Assembly (NCBI GenBank): GCA_019188255.1
Contig: JAETXT010000003.1
Span: 2,232,001-2,296,000, forward strand
DNA from: Verticillium longisporum
Lineage: Eukaryota; Ascomycota; Sordariomycetes; Glomerellales; Plectosphaerellaceae
Direction: 5' to 3'
DNA length: 64,000 bases
The position numbers and the translations under genes are program-made. Below, in pieces: positions 47,501-57,213 of the stretch. Every line of letters begins with the position of its first letter. The stretch's first letter is position 1. The notes beneath the pieces are model-generated. The model made no database searches and was not told the origin of the DNA. It saw only the letters and a program-made list of their open reading frames with translations.

Positions 47501-48805
47501 CTGCGGCTCCAATGTACTGGCGGCGGCAGCTACTAGACCACGTTCGGTGGAGTTCAGCCAGCCTTGAGAGTCACGCGTCCTCGGCGCCCAGTCCTTCTCC
47601 GCTTCGTCCAGGCCAGCATTGCGACGCCATCGATCTCCATGATGATGACCAGCGGCTGATGCGGTCTGTATGTGTGGCGCACAGGCCTAGCTCACCTGTG
47701 ACGGATGACCACAGGGCAACTTCCGTCTCGATGGTTTCCTAGTATCTACACCGCAACGGAGACATCCATAGCGCCTCTCCGTTGTCCATGGCGTTGCATC
47801 CTTGTATGACATGTCGCGCCCATGATACAGTCAGCCAGTGGCCATCCGGGGCGGTTCTCCGCCGTGGCTCACAGGCTAGGCGTAGGCCCGGTATGGCTTC
47901 CAGCCGCGGAACATCAGGCGGAGGTCGGGGTCACGAACAAGGATTGCTTGCACAACGACACGCCCAGGTCTAAGGGGGAAATGTGTAGCAGAAAGTCGCT
48001 GGGGCCAGGATGCCGGTTCCCCCCCAGCCAGCAGGAACCTGGGCCTAGCGCGACGCGTGGGATCGTGCCGTCTTATCTGCAAGGACGGGGCATTTCACGT
48101 CAGTCGATAGTCAGCCGCCAGGTGGCTCTCAGGACTTGAGAAATACGCCAGATAAACGCGGATGGGCAGCACATGACCGTCGCAGTGCGCGGACCTCTCC
48201 ATGCTAGATAGAGCCACGCCCTTTCACAGTATCAGTAGCGAGTGACATTGACGACGAAGCCAACTTTCCCCCGCAGGTAACTGATTGGTGGCTGAAGAAT
48301 TGTAGATTACTCAAGGCCGTAACCATCCTCCAGAACGGAGACGTGGGAAGAGGATGGATTCTTCCATATTCATAGCGTTGACCTCTCTTTCTTAAGATCG
48401 AATAGCAACATGCGGCGCAAGCTGTACCGTCCGCGTGTCTGTTCCTCAAAGTCCCTTCCAACGCCTCATGAACAACAGCAGCAGACCCGGTCACCTCAAG
48501 AGGCGGACCTTCAGTGTCCTCCAGCTACCATGTATAAAAAAGAAATGAAATGAAACAGGCAGACCGCCGTGGCGGTCAATTGCCGCTGCATCCGTTACGC
48601 CCCATTATACCAACCGAAGAAAACAAAAGACGGCAGGCGGAGATCCAACCGCCATTACCTCGGAAGGCTTTATAATACACATAGGTCTTCGCGTATAGAC
48701 AGACGCTCCTCCACGGAGAAGAATCCCCCAAGGGGTCACGAAAAGTCAGACGGCTGCGAGGGACGGCTGTACAGCGTCACGCCGCCGCCACCACTGCTGA
48801 CCGCA
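41557..48805. other. Gene-free 7.2-kb region
   Basis: No confident gene. A 280-codon minus frame at 43759-44601 has no domain and arginine/cysteine-biased composition. A 62-codon minus frame (ATG 45956, stop 45768) has a plausible acidic stretch (GYLDDDDNPDLASATEW) but no other support. GGTACC words occur near 42580 and 45095. A repeated CACCTCACCT word lies at about 45006. Confidence 0.5.
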
Positions 48806-51129
48806 TCATAAGGCCAGGCCCATGCTGACGTCAACCGGCTCGACACCCGCGCCTTGCATATCGCCACTGATGTCGTGGTCCTCCTCCATCATGTCCACGA
48901 GGCTGTCGAGATTGCTGTCGAGGTTCTCGGCGTCCTTAGGGTCGAGACACTGCCGAAGTAGCCGGCGGTACTTGTCAACATTCTCGCCGATACCCACCAT
49001 GCTCAGGGCATCAACGTAGTCGGCCTCGGACTGGCGCAGCTCATTAACCGACGCGTGCAGCTTCAGGGCGAGCTCGAGACGCTCTTCGTAGGAACCGTCG
49101 GTGACGTCGCCGTTGAGGAGGCTCAGCTCCTGGTCCACGTACTGCTGGATGTGCAGACGATTCTGGTTTGTAATGAGGGACATGACCTGGTGCTTGGCGA
49201 GATTGGCCTCGCTGGCGACCTTGGCGGCGTCCTCGTCGGCTTCGGCCTTTGCGTCAAGCTCGGCAATCTGCTGCTGGATCTTGCTGAGCTCAGTCTGATT
49301 GGCGGCAATGGCCCGGCGGGCGTCGCGCTCGGCATCGACTTTGGAGCGCAGCTCCTCGTCGTAGCTAGCAGAGAGGTCGCTGAACTTTTCAAAGATCAGG
49401 GGCGCGATGCGCGAGTGAACAGAGTTGGCAGCCTCCGAGTCGTAGGAGAGGTTGGGTTTGGACGGCATCTGATCCGTCAGGGCGTCTCGAAAGGAGACGT
49501 GTCGATGCGACTCTGGGCCAAACGGCGATGACGAGCGGTGGGGCCCGCGCTGTTCCTTCTTGGAGGCATTCAGGTCTCTAATCAGATCCTCGGCGTGGAC
49601 GCCATCAGCATTTGGGATGTTGGTTGAGGCATTGCGTCCGAGCAAGGCACGGATGCATTTGCGGGCATTCCTCTCGGCGGCTAGATGCAGCGCCGTGTTG
49701 CCTTCGTGATCCTGAGCGTCAATGAGTTGCTGGATGAACTGGGGATCGGCGGCCTCTTGCAGCTTGGTCAGAATGACCTCGAGGTAGTACCGAGCGCAAG
49801 AGTGGCTCGTGACGCGGCCGTTCTTCATGGTGGCGGCGTGGTGGATGACGGTGGCACCGCTATGATCTCGTAGGTTGATTGTGTCAAACAGCTCCCGGAC
49901 AATCATGGGGAAGGTCTCCTTGTCATAGCAATTCGTAAAGTGAACGGCCCTCATGAGGGGCGTCTCGCCGCGAACGTTGAGTACAGCCAGATCCGCGTTG
50001 AAACGCTTCAGCTGCTTGATGACTTCGACATCGCCCATTGCCGAAGCCCAATGGAGTGCCGTATGACTCTCAGTGTCGATGACCCAGTTGGGTAAGAAGT
50101 TTGGTGGCGGCTCCGGTCGATGCGCGGGTTTCTCGTTTCTAGAGAGAAGGAAGTAATCCAACAACTCATCTCCGTATACGGAATGTTGTTGCTGTGTCAT
50201 GTCCTGGATCGCAGCCTCTTCACGTTTTCTCTTCCGATGACCAGTCGTTGGTTGCTGTTGCTGCGACATGTCAAAGCGATCATCCTCGCCCATGTATGAG
50301 GCGGATGCAATTGTGATATTGTCAGGGGTATCGTCATCGTGCATCATCGAGTCGCCCGCGTCGAACGTTTCTTGACTGGCGGTGGGAGCAACTGAAGCCA
50401 GGGTCTTAGCCTTTGCCAACAGGGCATTCGAGGCAGGTTGAGAGGCTGGCTTACCTGGCCACTTCGGCACAGCTGGTCGTTTTGGTGCCTTGGGTTTGCT
50501 TGTGTGACGAGGGGCAGGTGGTGGGCTTTCGTTGCCTGGAGTGTACTCGAAGATGGGGTGTATGCGGTCGTAGCAGTTGTTGCGCTGGGCAAGCTGCTGG
50601 CCTTGGTTGAGGGGATCCAGGTACCCTGATATTTTCCGTAGCCACCCTGCACCTTTTCGTGCTTCTCCTTCTGCACCTCACGCTCCAGAATTCTGGTGCG
50701 CGCCGGCTTGTCAAAGCCTGCGGCCTTTAAGATATGTGTTGCATTGATCCAGTTGTCCTGCCGCCGCCGCATCACATGCTCTTTCAGGTCATCGCCAAAT
50801 TGGAATTCATACACAGGGACCTGCAGGCAACATGGGTCAGCCAAATCCATTAGTGATAAAAGGACGTCAAAAGATACTGTGCAGAGGAAGAGGGAAGGCA
50901 AGGTTGAAGCTGTCATTTACCCCTCGTGGGGTCGTTGGATACTCGTTTCTCCGCCCCAACAGCTGTAAGCGCCGTGTTGGTTTCACACATCAGGCAACGA
51001 CCCTGAGGCGGCCTTATGGGGTTCATTGGGGGTGACGAGGGTGCTCAGAAAGAAAAGGGGACATACACCACTATATGTCGCGCTGTAGATGCCGCTTTGC
51101 GCGGGGGCAGCAGCTGGACCTTTAGCCAT
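48806..51129 (-). CDS. mbp1: MBF transcription factor DNA-binding subunit (APSES plus ankyrin; Mbp1/Res2 type), one apparent frame break
   Basis: DNA-binding subunit of the G1/S regulator MBF. Exon 1 (51129-51067) encodes [11 protein letters not shown] then [10 protein letters not shown]; exon 2 (50820-48806) continues with [11 protein letters not shown], about 692 residues in all. The APSES/KilA-N domain covers about residues 12-120 ([21 protein letters not shown], split by the recognition helix, then [10 protein letters not shown]). Ankyrin repeats follow ([40 protein letters not shown]), then a charged coiled-coil region and the C-terminal part that in this family pairs with Swi6/Cdc10. 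Just after YQGTWIP the frame must gain a base in the plus-strand GGGG run 50611-50614. The conserved continuation ([23 protein letters not shown], in two parts) is perfect in the other frame. ACGCG elements lie upstream of the start. Confidence 0.92.
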
Positions 51130-51261
51130 TGTCAGGAAGGCGCAGAGGGACACAGCCCTTTATCGTCGGGTCGGGGTCTCAGACCGCGAGGGTCGGTCGC
51201 CAGAGCAAGTCGGAAGTTACAAAGGGGGAGGAAAGAGAGTGATAAAGCTGCTAGTCGCACT

Positions 51262-51271
51262 GCGCGGGAAA
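51262..51271 (-). promoter_or_regulatory. E2F-like site (TTTCCCGCGC on the minus strand)
   Basis: Matches the TTTSSCGC E2F consensus, 133-142 bp upstream of the mbp1 ATG. A single 8-bp match can be chance; it is noted because of the nearby ACGCG cluster. Confidence 0.3.
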
Positions 51272-51377
51272 GACAGTAGTACCATGTGAAGTCGGTGACG
51301 ATACTGCTGGCAATGGATGAATCGCCGAGACTGGGGTTGTCGGAAGTCGGTCGGTTGGCAGAGGAATTGTGGAATGG

Positions 51378-51414
51378 ACGCGAACAAGACGCGAGAGTGG
51401 AATTGGCGACGCGT
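51378..51414. promoter_or_regulatory. Cluster of MCB-like elements upstream of mbp1
   Basis: ACGCGA at 51378-51383, ACGCGA at 51389-51394 and the perfect MCB ACGCGT at 51409-51414, 249-285 bp upstream of the mbp1 start. MBF in yeasts binds ACGCGT; binding here is inferred. Confidence 0.45.
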
Positions 51415-52009
51415 AGGACGAGGCAGGCACTTAAGCTTCATCACGTGTTGCGCACGGGCCATGTCATGAGGGGAAGATGCTGTGGTCCCTGGTGTATAAA
51501 GTACCTATTAGGAGGCATACCATTCAAGCTGGACCATTGGCCTTGGTATAAAGACTATTGGCATGTTCAATCTTGCACAGCTGCGCACGACGGAATGTCA
51601 CTCGGTCACAGCCCCTTGATGACTCGACGCTAATGCTAAAAGTCAGCGGTTTACGCCAGTGGTGTTTTCACACAGCAGAGTGCAGCATGGAACGACTTTC
51701 CCGTACTTAAATCCGGTGCGGCGGTAGAATCGGCACAGTGGGTTCATGCGCTGAAGCCAATGACGTCTTTGGGTTTGGAAGCACGTCAAATCAGCTTGAC
51801 GCGATGGCACGTTCGCAGCATCATGGTGCAGAAATACATGGCAACCCCGCCAAAGCCTGTGGCGGGGTTAATCACGTATCACCGAGAGGGGTCCCTTTCG
51901 ACTCATACTGTCAATTCCACGTTGGGAAGTATTAATATGAGAGAGCAGAAGCCTGCTCTGCTTTAGAACCCAGTCACCCTCCCAACGCTCACGATACAAT
52001 ACCGCCACC

Positions 52010-53132
52010 ATGCCTCTGATCGCAAGCAACCCCACCAACCGCATCATCCTCGGATTGATGACCTTTGGGCCCAATGAGGCAGACGGCGCGCGCATCACTG
52101 ACCTCGAGACGTACAACAAGGCCCTCGATGTGTTCCAGTCCCGCGGCTACAACGAGGTCGATACGGCCCGTGTCTATGTTGGCAAGCAGCAGGAAGCCTT
52201 CACGCGTGAGGCCAAGTGGAAGGAAAGGGGCCTCACCCTGGCGACCAAGATTCAGTACCCCTCTGAGCCGGGCTCCCATGCCGCCGATAAGGTGGCCGAG
52301 TCGCTGGAGACGAGCTTGAAGGAGCTCGGCACCGACTCCGTCGACGTGAGTGCTCTTGTTGCCACTGTCCGTCCCTATGGCGGCACGCAATGGAACGATC
52401 GACTAACCCGTGCAGATTCTCTACCTCCACGCCGCAGACCGCACAACGCCCTTTGCCGAGACGCTCGAGGCGCTCGACAAACTGCACAAGGCCGGCAAGT
52501 TTGTGCGCCTCGGCCTCAGCAACTTTACGGCATTCGAGGTCGCCGAGGTCGTGCTGACGTGCAAGTACAACAACTGGGTGCGGCCTACCATCTACCAGGG
52601 CATGTACAACGTCATCACGCGCAGTCTCGATGCGGAGCTGATCCCCGCTTGCCGCCGCTACGGCCTTGATATTGTCGTCTACAACCCTATCGCCGGTGGC
52701 CTGTTCTCCGGCAAGATCAAGTCGCGCGACATTGTGCCGACGGAGGGCCGCTTCTCGGACACGGCGGGGACGGGGGACAACTATCGCAAGCGGTACTTCC
52801 GCGACAGCACGTTCAAGGCGCTGCAGACGATCGAGCAGGCGATTGAGAAGCACGATCTCAGCATGATCGAGACGGCGCTGCGGTGGACGGTACACCACTC
52901 GCAGCTGAAGATCAAGGACGGCAATGACGGCATCCTTATCGGCATTTCGAGCGTAGCGCAGCTCGAGGACAACCTCAACCATCTCGAGAAGGGTCCGCTG
53001 CCTGAGGATGTCGTTCAGGTTCTGGAGCAGGCATGGCTGGTGTCGAAGGCAGACACGACCAACTATTGGCACCTGGATCTGAAGTATACATATGACCCAA
53101 GGGAAGCTCTGTTTGGGGCTGGGGCCAAGTAG
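52010..53132 (+). CDS. AKR7-type aldo-keto reductase (aflatoxin B1-aldehyde reductase-like)
   Basis: Cytosolic NADPH-dependent reductase of aldehydes. Exon 1 52010-52345, intron 52346-52415 (GTGAGT...CGTGCAG), exon 2 52416-53132; about 350 residues. The ATG sits in a good ACCATG context. The catalytic tetrad is visible: D51 and Y56 in VDTARVYVGKQQ, K80 in LATKIQYP and H117 in LYLHAADR. Family landmarks are LGLSNFTAFEVAEV, the YQGMYNVITR strand, YNPIAGGLFSGK and the C-terminal cofactor-binding part (ILIGISSVAQLEDNL). The length and the DLKYTYDP-like end fit AKR7. The physiological substrate is unknown; succinic semialdehyde or dicarbonyls are typical for the family. The gene is divergent from mbp1 and followed in tandem by the transporter. 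Confidence 0.92.
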
Positions 53133-53816
53133 CGGTTCAGGCGTGGCAATGTAGCGACTGTTGTAGATCTCAATGAAGTGTGGCACGGGATTCCGAGCTG
53201 CAGAGTCTTCCGCAAGGAGAAATGGGAAACTGGACGCCGGCCAAGCAATGTCAACCTGTGATGGATCCCATGCCTTGTCTCATTGTCCCCAATCCATGCC
53301 TACCAGTACTTGGCCCCTGCCCGACACACCCGGCGACCACCTATCATGGGTCTTTAAGGGTCTGTCACCCCCCCTGTGTCATCTGCAGATTTAGCACCCT
53401 CAGCGCTGGAATCCGTGCTTGGGACTTCTACCCCAGTTTTCGGCTGCAACGACAGATTCCACTTTCGTCGGAAGCCCCATCCCCATCCTGCCTTCATCTG
53501 CAGGCGTCCGAATCATCCACACCCCCCATTGGAACTCCTATCTTTCCCATCTCTGGCCTTTTTGCTGCTAGTCATCCTCCTCTCTAGTGCGCTCTCTTTT
53601 TCTTCTTGCATGTGTCAATAGCATGTCCCAGGTTCTCGTCGCTCTTTGAAGCCTGTCTCTTCATTGTCCACTCCTTTGCTGCATCCTCCCAAACCCCGAA
53701 TTCGCCATCAGAACAAAAGAGGGACCCTCCCCTGGTCCGCTGAAGCACAATAGCCCCTCGTCGCATCCGATGCTGCAGACGACTTGGGTATCGAACCCGA
53801 CCGAGACTTGTTCGCC
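53133..53816. other. Intergenic and pyrimidine-rich leader of the DMT transporter gene
   Basis: CT-rich from about 53380 on, typical of a fungal 5' leader. No gene is seen. Confidence 0.6.
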
Positions 53817-55220
53817 ATGAGCAACGACCAACGACCTCCCTTTTCCAGGCCGACCGAAGGCCTCTCTGGCATTCCGCTCCTTTTTGCCAAGGACGAGTCA
53901 GCCGACGACGCAGACAGACGCTCGATGGAATACGATGAAGCTCGCCGCGGGCGCGCCAGCCGCGGTTCGAGTCCACTGATGGCATCACGCAACCAGTCCT
54001 TCCACTCGCGCGCCTCGACTATGCGCAGCCACAGCCCCGACCTCGCGGCAGCATCCTCAGCCAAGACGAGATATACGTTTGCCGCCTTCTTCCTCGTCCT
54101 CTGCCTCGTCGCCTTTGTCGTGCAGACCGAGTTGTCGGCCTACGTTCAGCAGGACCTCGGCTGGAACAAGGCCTACTGCATGCTCTACCTCACGCATGGC
54201 TCGTGGTCCCTGCTCTGGCCCGTACAGCTGCTCTGCCTGCGCATCCAGCAATACAACGTGCCCTGGGCCACGTTTTGGCGCCGCCATGTCGGCCTGCTCC
54301 GTAGCACCTCCATCATGGTGCAGACCCAAGACCTCGACTGGTCACGCCCGTCGGCCGTCCCGCGTCCTTCGGCACTGGCCTATCTCGTGCGCACCACCGT
54401 CTTTGTGACCATGGCGCTGACCGTGGCCGGCCTCTCGTGGTACGTCGCCGTCGATCTGACGACGCCTTCCGACCTGACGGCCATCTACAACTGCTCGGCG
54501 TTTTTCGCCTACGTCTTCTCGGTGCCGCTACTCAAGGAGCCCCTGCGCCTCGACAAGTCGATTGCCGTCATCGTGGCCATCATCGGCGTGCTCGTCGTCG
54601 CGTACGGCGACCAAAAGGCGCCCGAGGCCGGCGCCGACGACGGCGGCGCCGCGGCCACCAAGGCCGCGGGCGAGCGGTTCCTCGGCAACATGGTCATCGG
54701 CGTGGGGTCTGTGCTCTACGGCCTCTACGAGGTGCTCTACAAGCGGTGGGCGTGCCCGCCCGAGGGCTGCGCGCCGCTGCGCGGCGTCGTCTTCGCCAAC
54801 ACGTTCGGCTCGTGCATCGGCCTCTTCACCCTCTGCGTGCTCTGGGTGCCGCTGCCGCTGCTCCACTGGACGGGGCTCGAGACGTTTGCGCTGCCGACGG
54901 GCCACACGGCGTGGATGCTCTTCTTCTCCGTCATAGCCAACGCCACGTTTGCCGGCTCGTTCCTCGTGCTCATCAGCCTGACGAGCCCCGTGCTGTCGAG
55001 CGTCGCGTCGCTGCTGACCATCTTCCTCGTCGCCCTCACCGACTGGATGGTCACGGGGGAGCCGCTCAGCGGCGCCGCCATGCTCGGCGGCTTCATGATC
55101 ATGGTCGCGTTTGGCATGCTCAGCTGGAGCACGTGGCGCGAAATGGCCGAGCACGAGGGCCACAAGCCTGTAGACATGACGGACAGCGGCGACGACAGCG
55201 ACATGGAGCGCGAGGACTAG
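53817..55220 (+). CDS. DMT-superfamily (EamA/SLC35F-like) membrane transporter
   Basis: 467 residues, one exon. The first ATG in frame (53817, MSNDQRPPF) is chosen; an upstream in-frame TTG is not used. A hydrophilic Ser/Asp/Arg-rich head of about 85 residues precedes about ten hydrophobic helices. They start with TFAAFFLVLCLVAFVVQ and include SAFFAYVFSVPLLKEPL, IAVIVAIIGVLVVAYGD (the glycine-rich DMT signature), NMVIGVGSVLYGLYEVLYKRW and SSVASLLTIFLVALTDW. A cytosolic acidic tail follows (DSGDDSDMERED). The arrangement resembles fungal Thi74/YML018C-like vacuolar proteins, and hence the SLC35F group. The transported solute is not predictable. The intact frame and strong GC3 bias support it. 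Confidence 0.9.
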   Translation: MSNDQRPPFSRPTEGLSGIPLLFAKDESADDADRRSMEYDEARRGRASRGSSPLMASRNQSFHSRASTMRSHSPDLAAASSAKTRYTFAAFFLVLCLVAFVVQTELSAYVQQDLGWNKAYCMLYLTHGSWSLLWPVQLLCLRIQQYNVPWATFWRRHVGLLRSTSIMVQTQDLDWSRPSAVPRPSALAYLVRTTVFVTMALTVAGLSWYVAVDLTTPSDLTAIYNCSAFFAYVFSVPLLKEPLRLDKSIAVIVAIIGVLVVAYGDQKAPEAGADDGGAAATKAAGERFLGNMVIGVGSVLYGLYEVLYKRWACPPEGCAPLRGVVFANTFGSCIGLFTLCVLWVPLPLLHWTGLETFALPTGHTAWMLFFSVIANATFAGSFLVLISLTSPVLSSVASLLTIFLVALTDWMVTGEPLSGAAMLGGFMIMVAFGMLSWSTWREMAEHEGHKPVDMTDSGDDSDMERED

Positions 55221-55717
55221 GTCAAGACGACGGTTGGAAAGACAGGCAGGTAGGCAGGCAGGCAGGCAGGCATGGAAAGGTCTGCGTGGGTACATTCGGC
55301 GTTTGGGTGTGTTTATCGGTTGGAGTTTGAGGGACAGCTGCATGCTACAGAGGACAATATGGGTCCGTTGGATACGGAAGGGAAGACACCCCGCCATCAT
55401 ATTTGTGCATTGCATGGTACGGGGAACGCTTCTGGGGCCGTGAGAGGCATCCGGATCATAGACATACATGACTTTAGTACGTACAGCCGTTTGTGGTTGT
55501 GCTGGAACCACGGTGGGATTATTCGGCCCAATACCATGATCATCATCATATACAGTCAAGAGCAATATTTTTTTCCTTGTGAAATGACTGCCTGGATATC
55601 ATCACGACGGCACATGGGCACCTTGGAGAAAATGTTCGAGTTTGTATTGACATGTCCCAGGATAACAACACAAGAGGGTATCGATTGCAATAAAAAAAAT
55701 CGCGCCAGAGACAGGTA
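55221..55717. other. Convergent 3' region of the transporter and dynactin p25 genes
   Basis: Includes the GGCA repeat right after the transporter stop; otherwise unremarkable A/T-richer 3' sequence. Confidence 0.6.
55243..55272. repeat. GGCA tetranucleotide microsatellite
   Basis: About seven GGCA-type units, 23 bp after the transporter stop, presumably in its 3' UTR. Confidence 0.9.
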
Positions 55718-56467
55718 CTACGCATTCATCGGCTGCGGGTTATTCCCCACCGTCTTGTAGAGCTCGCGCAGCTCAAAGGCGTCGTGGCCCCCCTCGGGCA
55801 CCTCGCCGATGACGCGCGCGGGCTGGCCGCCGACGATGCTGAAGCTCGGGATGACCATGTTGGGCGGCACGACGCTGCCCTCGAGGACGCGGACGTAGTC
55901 CTTGATGATGGCGAACTCGCCAATGACGGCGCCGTGGCCAATGTAGACGTGGCTGCCCACGGTCGCGGCCTGCACGACGGTGCCCTGGCCGACGAAGACG
56001 TGGTCGCCGAGGCGGAGAGGCATGTAGGTGAAGGCGCTAGGGATCGAGTCAGCCGTCGTTCGTCTGTCTTTCAATTTCCTCCTTCTTTGCAATCAGATCG
56101 GAAAATAGCAGGGTCGGGGAGGGCGCACCCCTTGTAGACTCGCCCTGGGGGACGCAGGATGCAGCCGCGGCTCAGGAAGCAGTAGCGGCCGATGGCGACG
56201 GCCGTGTTGTTGGCGGGGGCGCTGCCGCCCGAGGTGGAGGAGGAGCTGGAGGGCGCGGTGCGGGCGAGGTCGCCGCGGATCATGACATCGGGTTGTATGA
56301 CGGTGCGGCCGCCGAGCATGATGTTCTGGGTGCCGACGAGGTTGGCTTTGCGGGAGACCTTGTTGCCAGTGTCCTTTGTGGGGGAATGTCAGTCGGGGGA
56401 ACGTCAGTCAGGGGGCGAGTGGACTGACGGTCTCAATGTACTCCCCCTTCACCGGCCTCCGCGACAT
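55718..56467 (-). CDS. Dynactin subunit 5 (p25)
   Basis: Pointed-end subunit of dynactin, which links dynein to cargo such as early endosomes and is required in fungi for nuclear or endosome transport. Exons 56467-56429 (MSRRPVKGEYIET), 56373-56129 and 56036-55718; 200 residues. Intron 1 has a GTCAGT donor and intron 2 a GTGCGC donor, both with AG ends, and phases agree. The protein is a left-handed beta-helix of hexapeptide repeats (VAIGRYCFLSRGCILRPP, LGDHVFVGQGTVV, GSHVYIGHGAVIG), capped by a helical end (PEGGHDAFELRELYKT). A Ser/Gly-rich insertion (about residues 50-62) interrupts an early turn. It is divergent from the GGT-like gene. Confidence 0.93.
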
Positions 56468-57213
56468 GGTGGCGGTTCTGTTGGTAGACACGGGCCTGGC
56501 TGGGGTGACGATGTGGTGTTTCGGAGGTTGTGGGTTGAAGACGCTTCGAGCGCCCACTCAGTGCTTCGAATGCTGGGAGGAGCTCTAGAATCGTGTCCGC
56601 GTCGGGTCGCGAGGGAAGGCGGGGCACCAGGCACGAAGTCACGTGCCCCACTCTCTACATCGCGAACCTGCCAGGACGCCTTCTATCCTTCTATGGACAG
56701 GGAATGAAAATACACACAAGCTGAGGAAAATTCACGTGGATCCGGGAATAACACCACGACTATTCCCAGTAGCAGTACTCCCGGTATCAACCTCAGAAAC
56801 TATGTGACTCCAGCCGGCGCCGAACCGAAGGCTGGCCCGAACTCGGCGGCGGGGGACTTGGCGGGAGACCCCGCTATGCACCACCCCTTCACCTGTAGCG
56901 GGTGGGCGCGGGGGTGATGCATCTCTCGACTCACTGCACATCATCCCTCGTCGGGGACCAATGCCGACGCGATTGCGTAACCGGCCGATAACATCTCGTC
57001 GGCTCTGCGTCCTCTATCATGAGCAGCATCGTCGGACGAAGGGCGATCCCCTCCCATCTACCCTTCTTCAAATAGAACACGTGCCTCGTCACATCACGAC
57101 CCGCCTCGCCTTCTTGCTACTACCTACCTCGAAAACCAAACCGTCCCGCCCAGTGTCTGCTCACTACACATCGTCGCCGTCGAGAACGCACCCCGCACCG
57201 CCGTCTGCCCATC
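56468..57213. other. Divergent promoter region of dynactin p25 and the GGT-like gene
   Basis: 746 bp without a gene. The GGT side is pyrimidine-rich (about 57050-57210). Confidence 0.6.

Larger units (their letters stand above)
51130..52009. other. Divergent intergenic between mbp1 and the aldo-keto reductase
   Basis: 880 bp shared by both 5' ends. It contains the ACGCG cluster and an E2F-like site on the mbp1 side (listed separately). No gene is seen. Confidence 0.65.

Noticed and set aside
54437..55330. 297-codon plus-strand frame and a 345-codon minus-strand frame over the transporter
   Set aside because: Extreme Arg/His or charged composition; the transporter frame explains the region.
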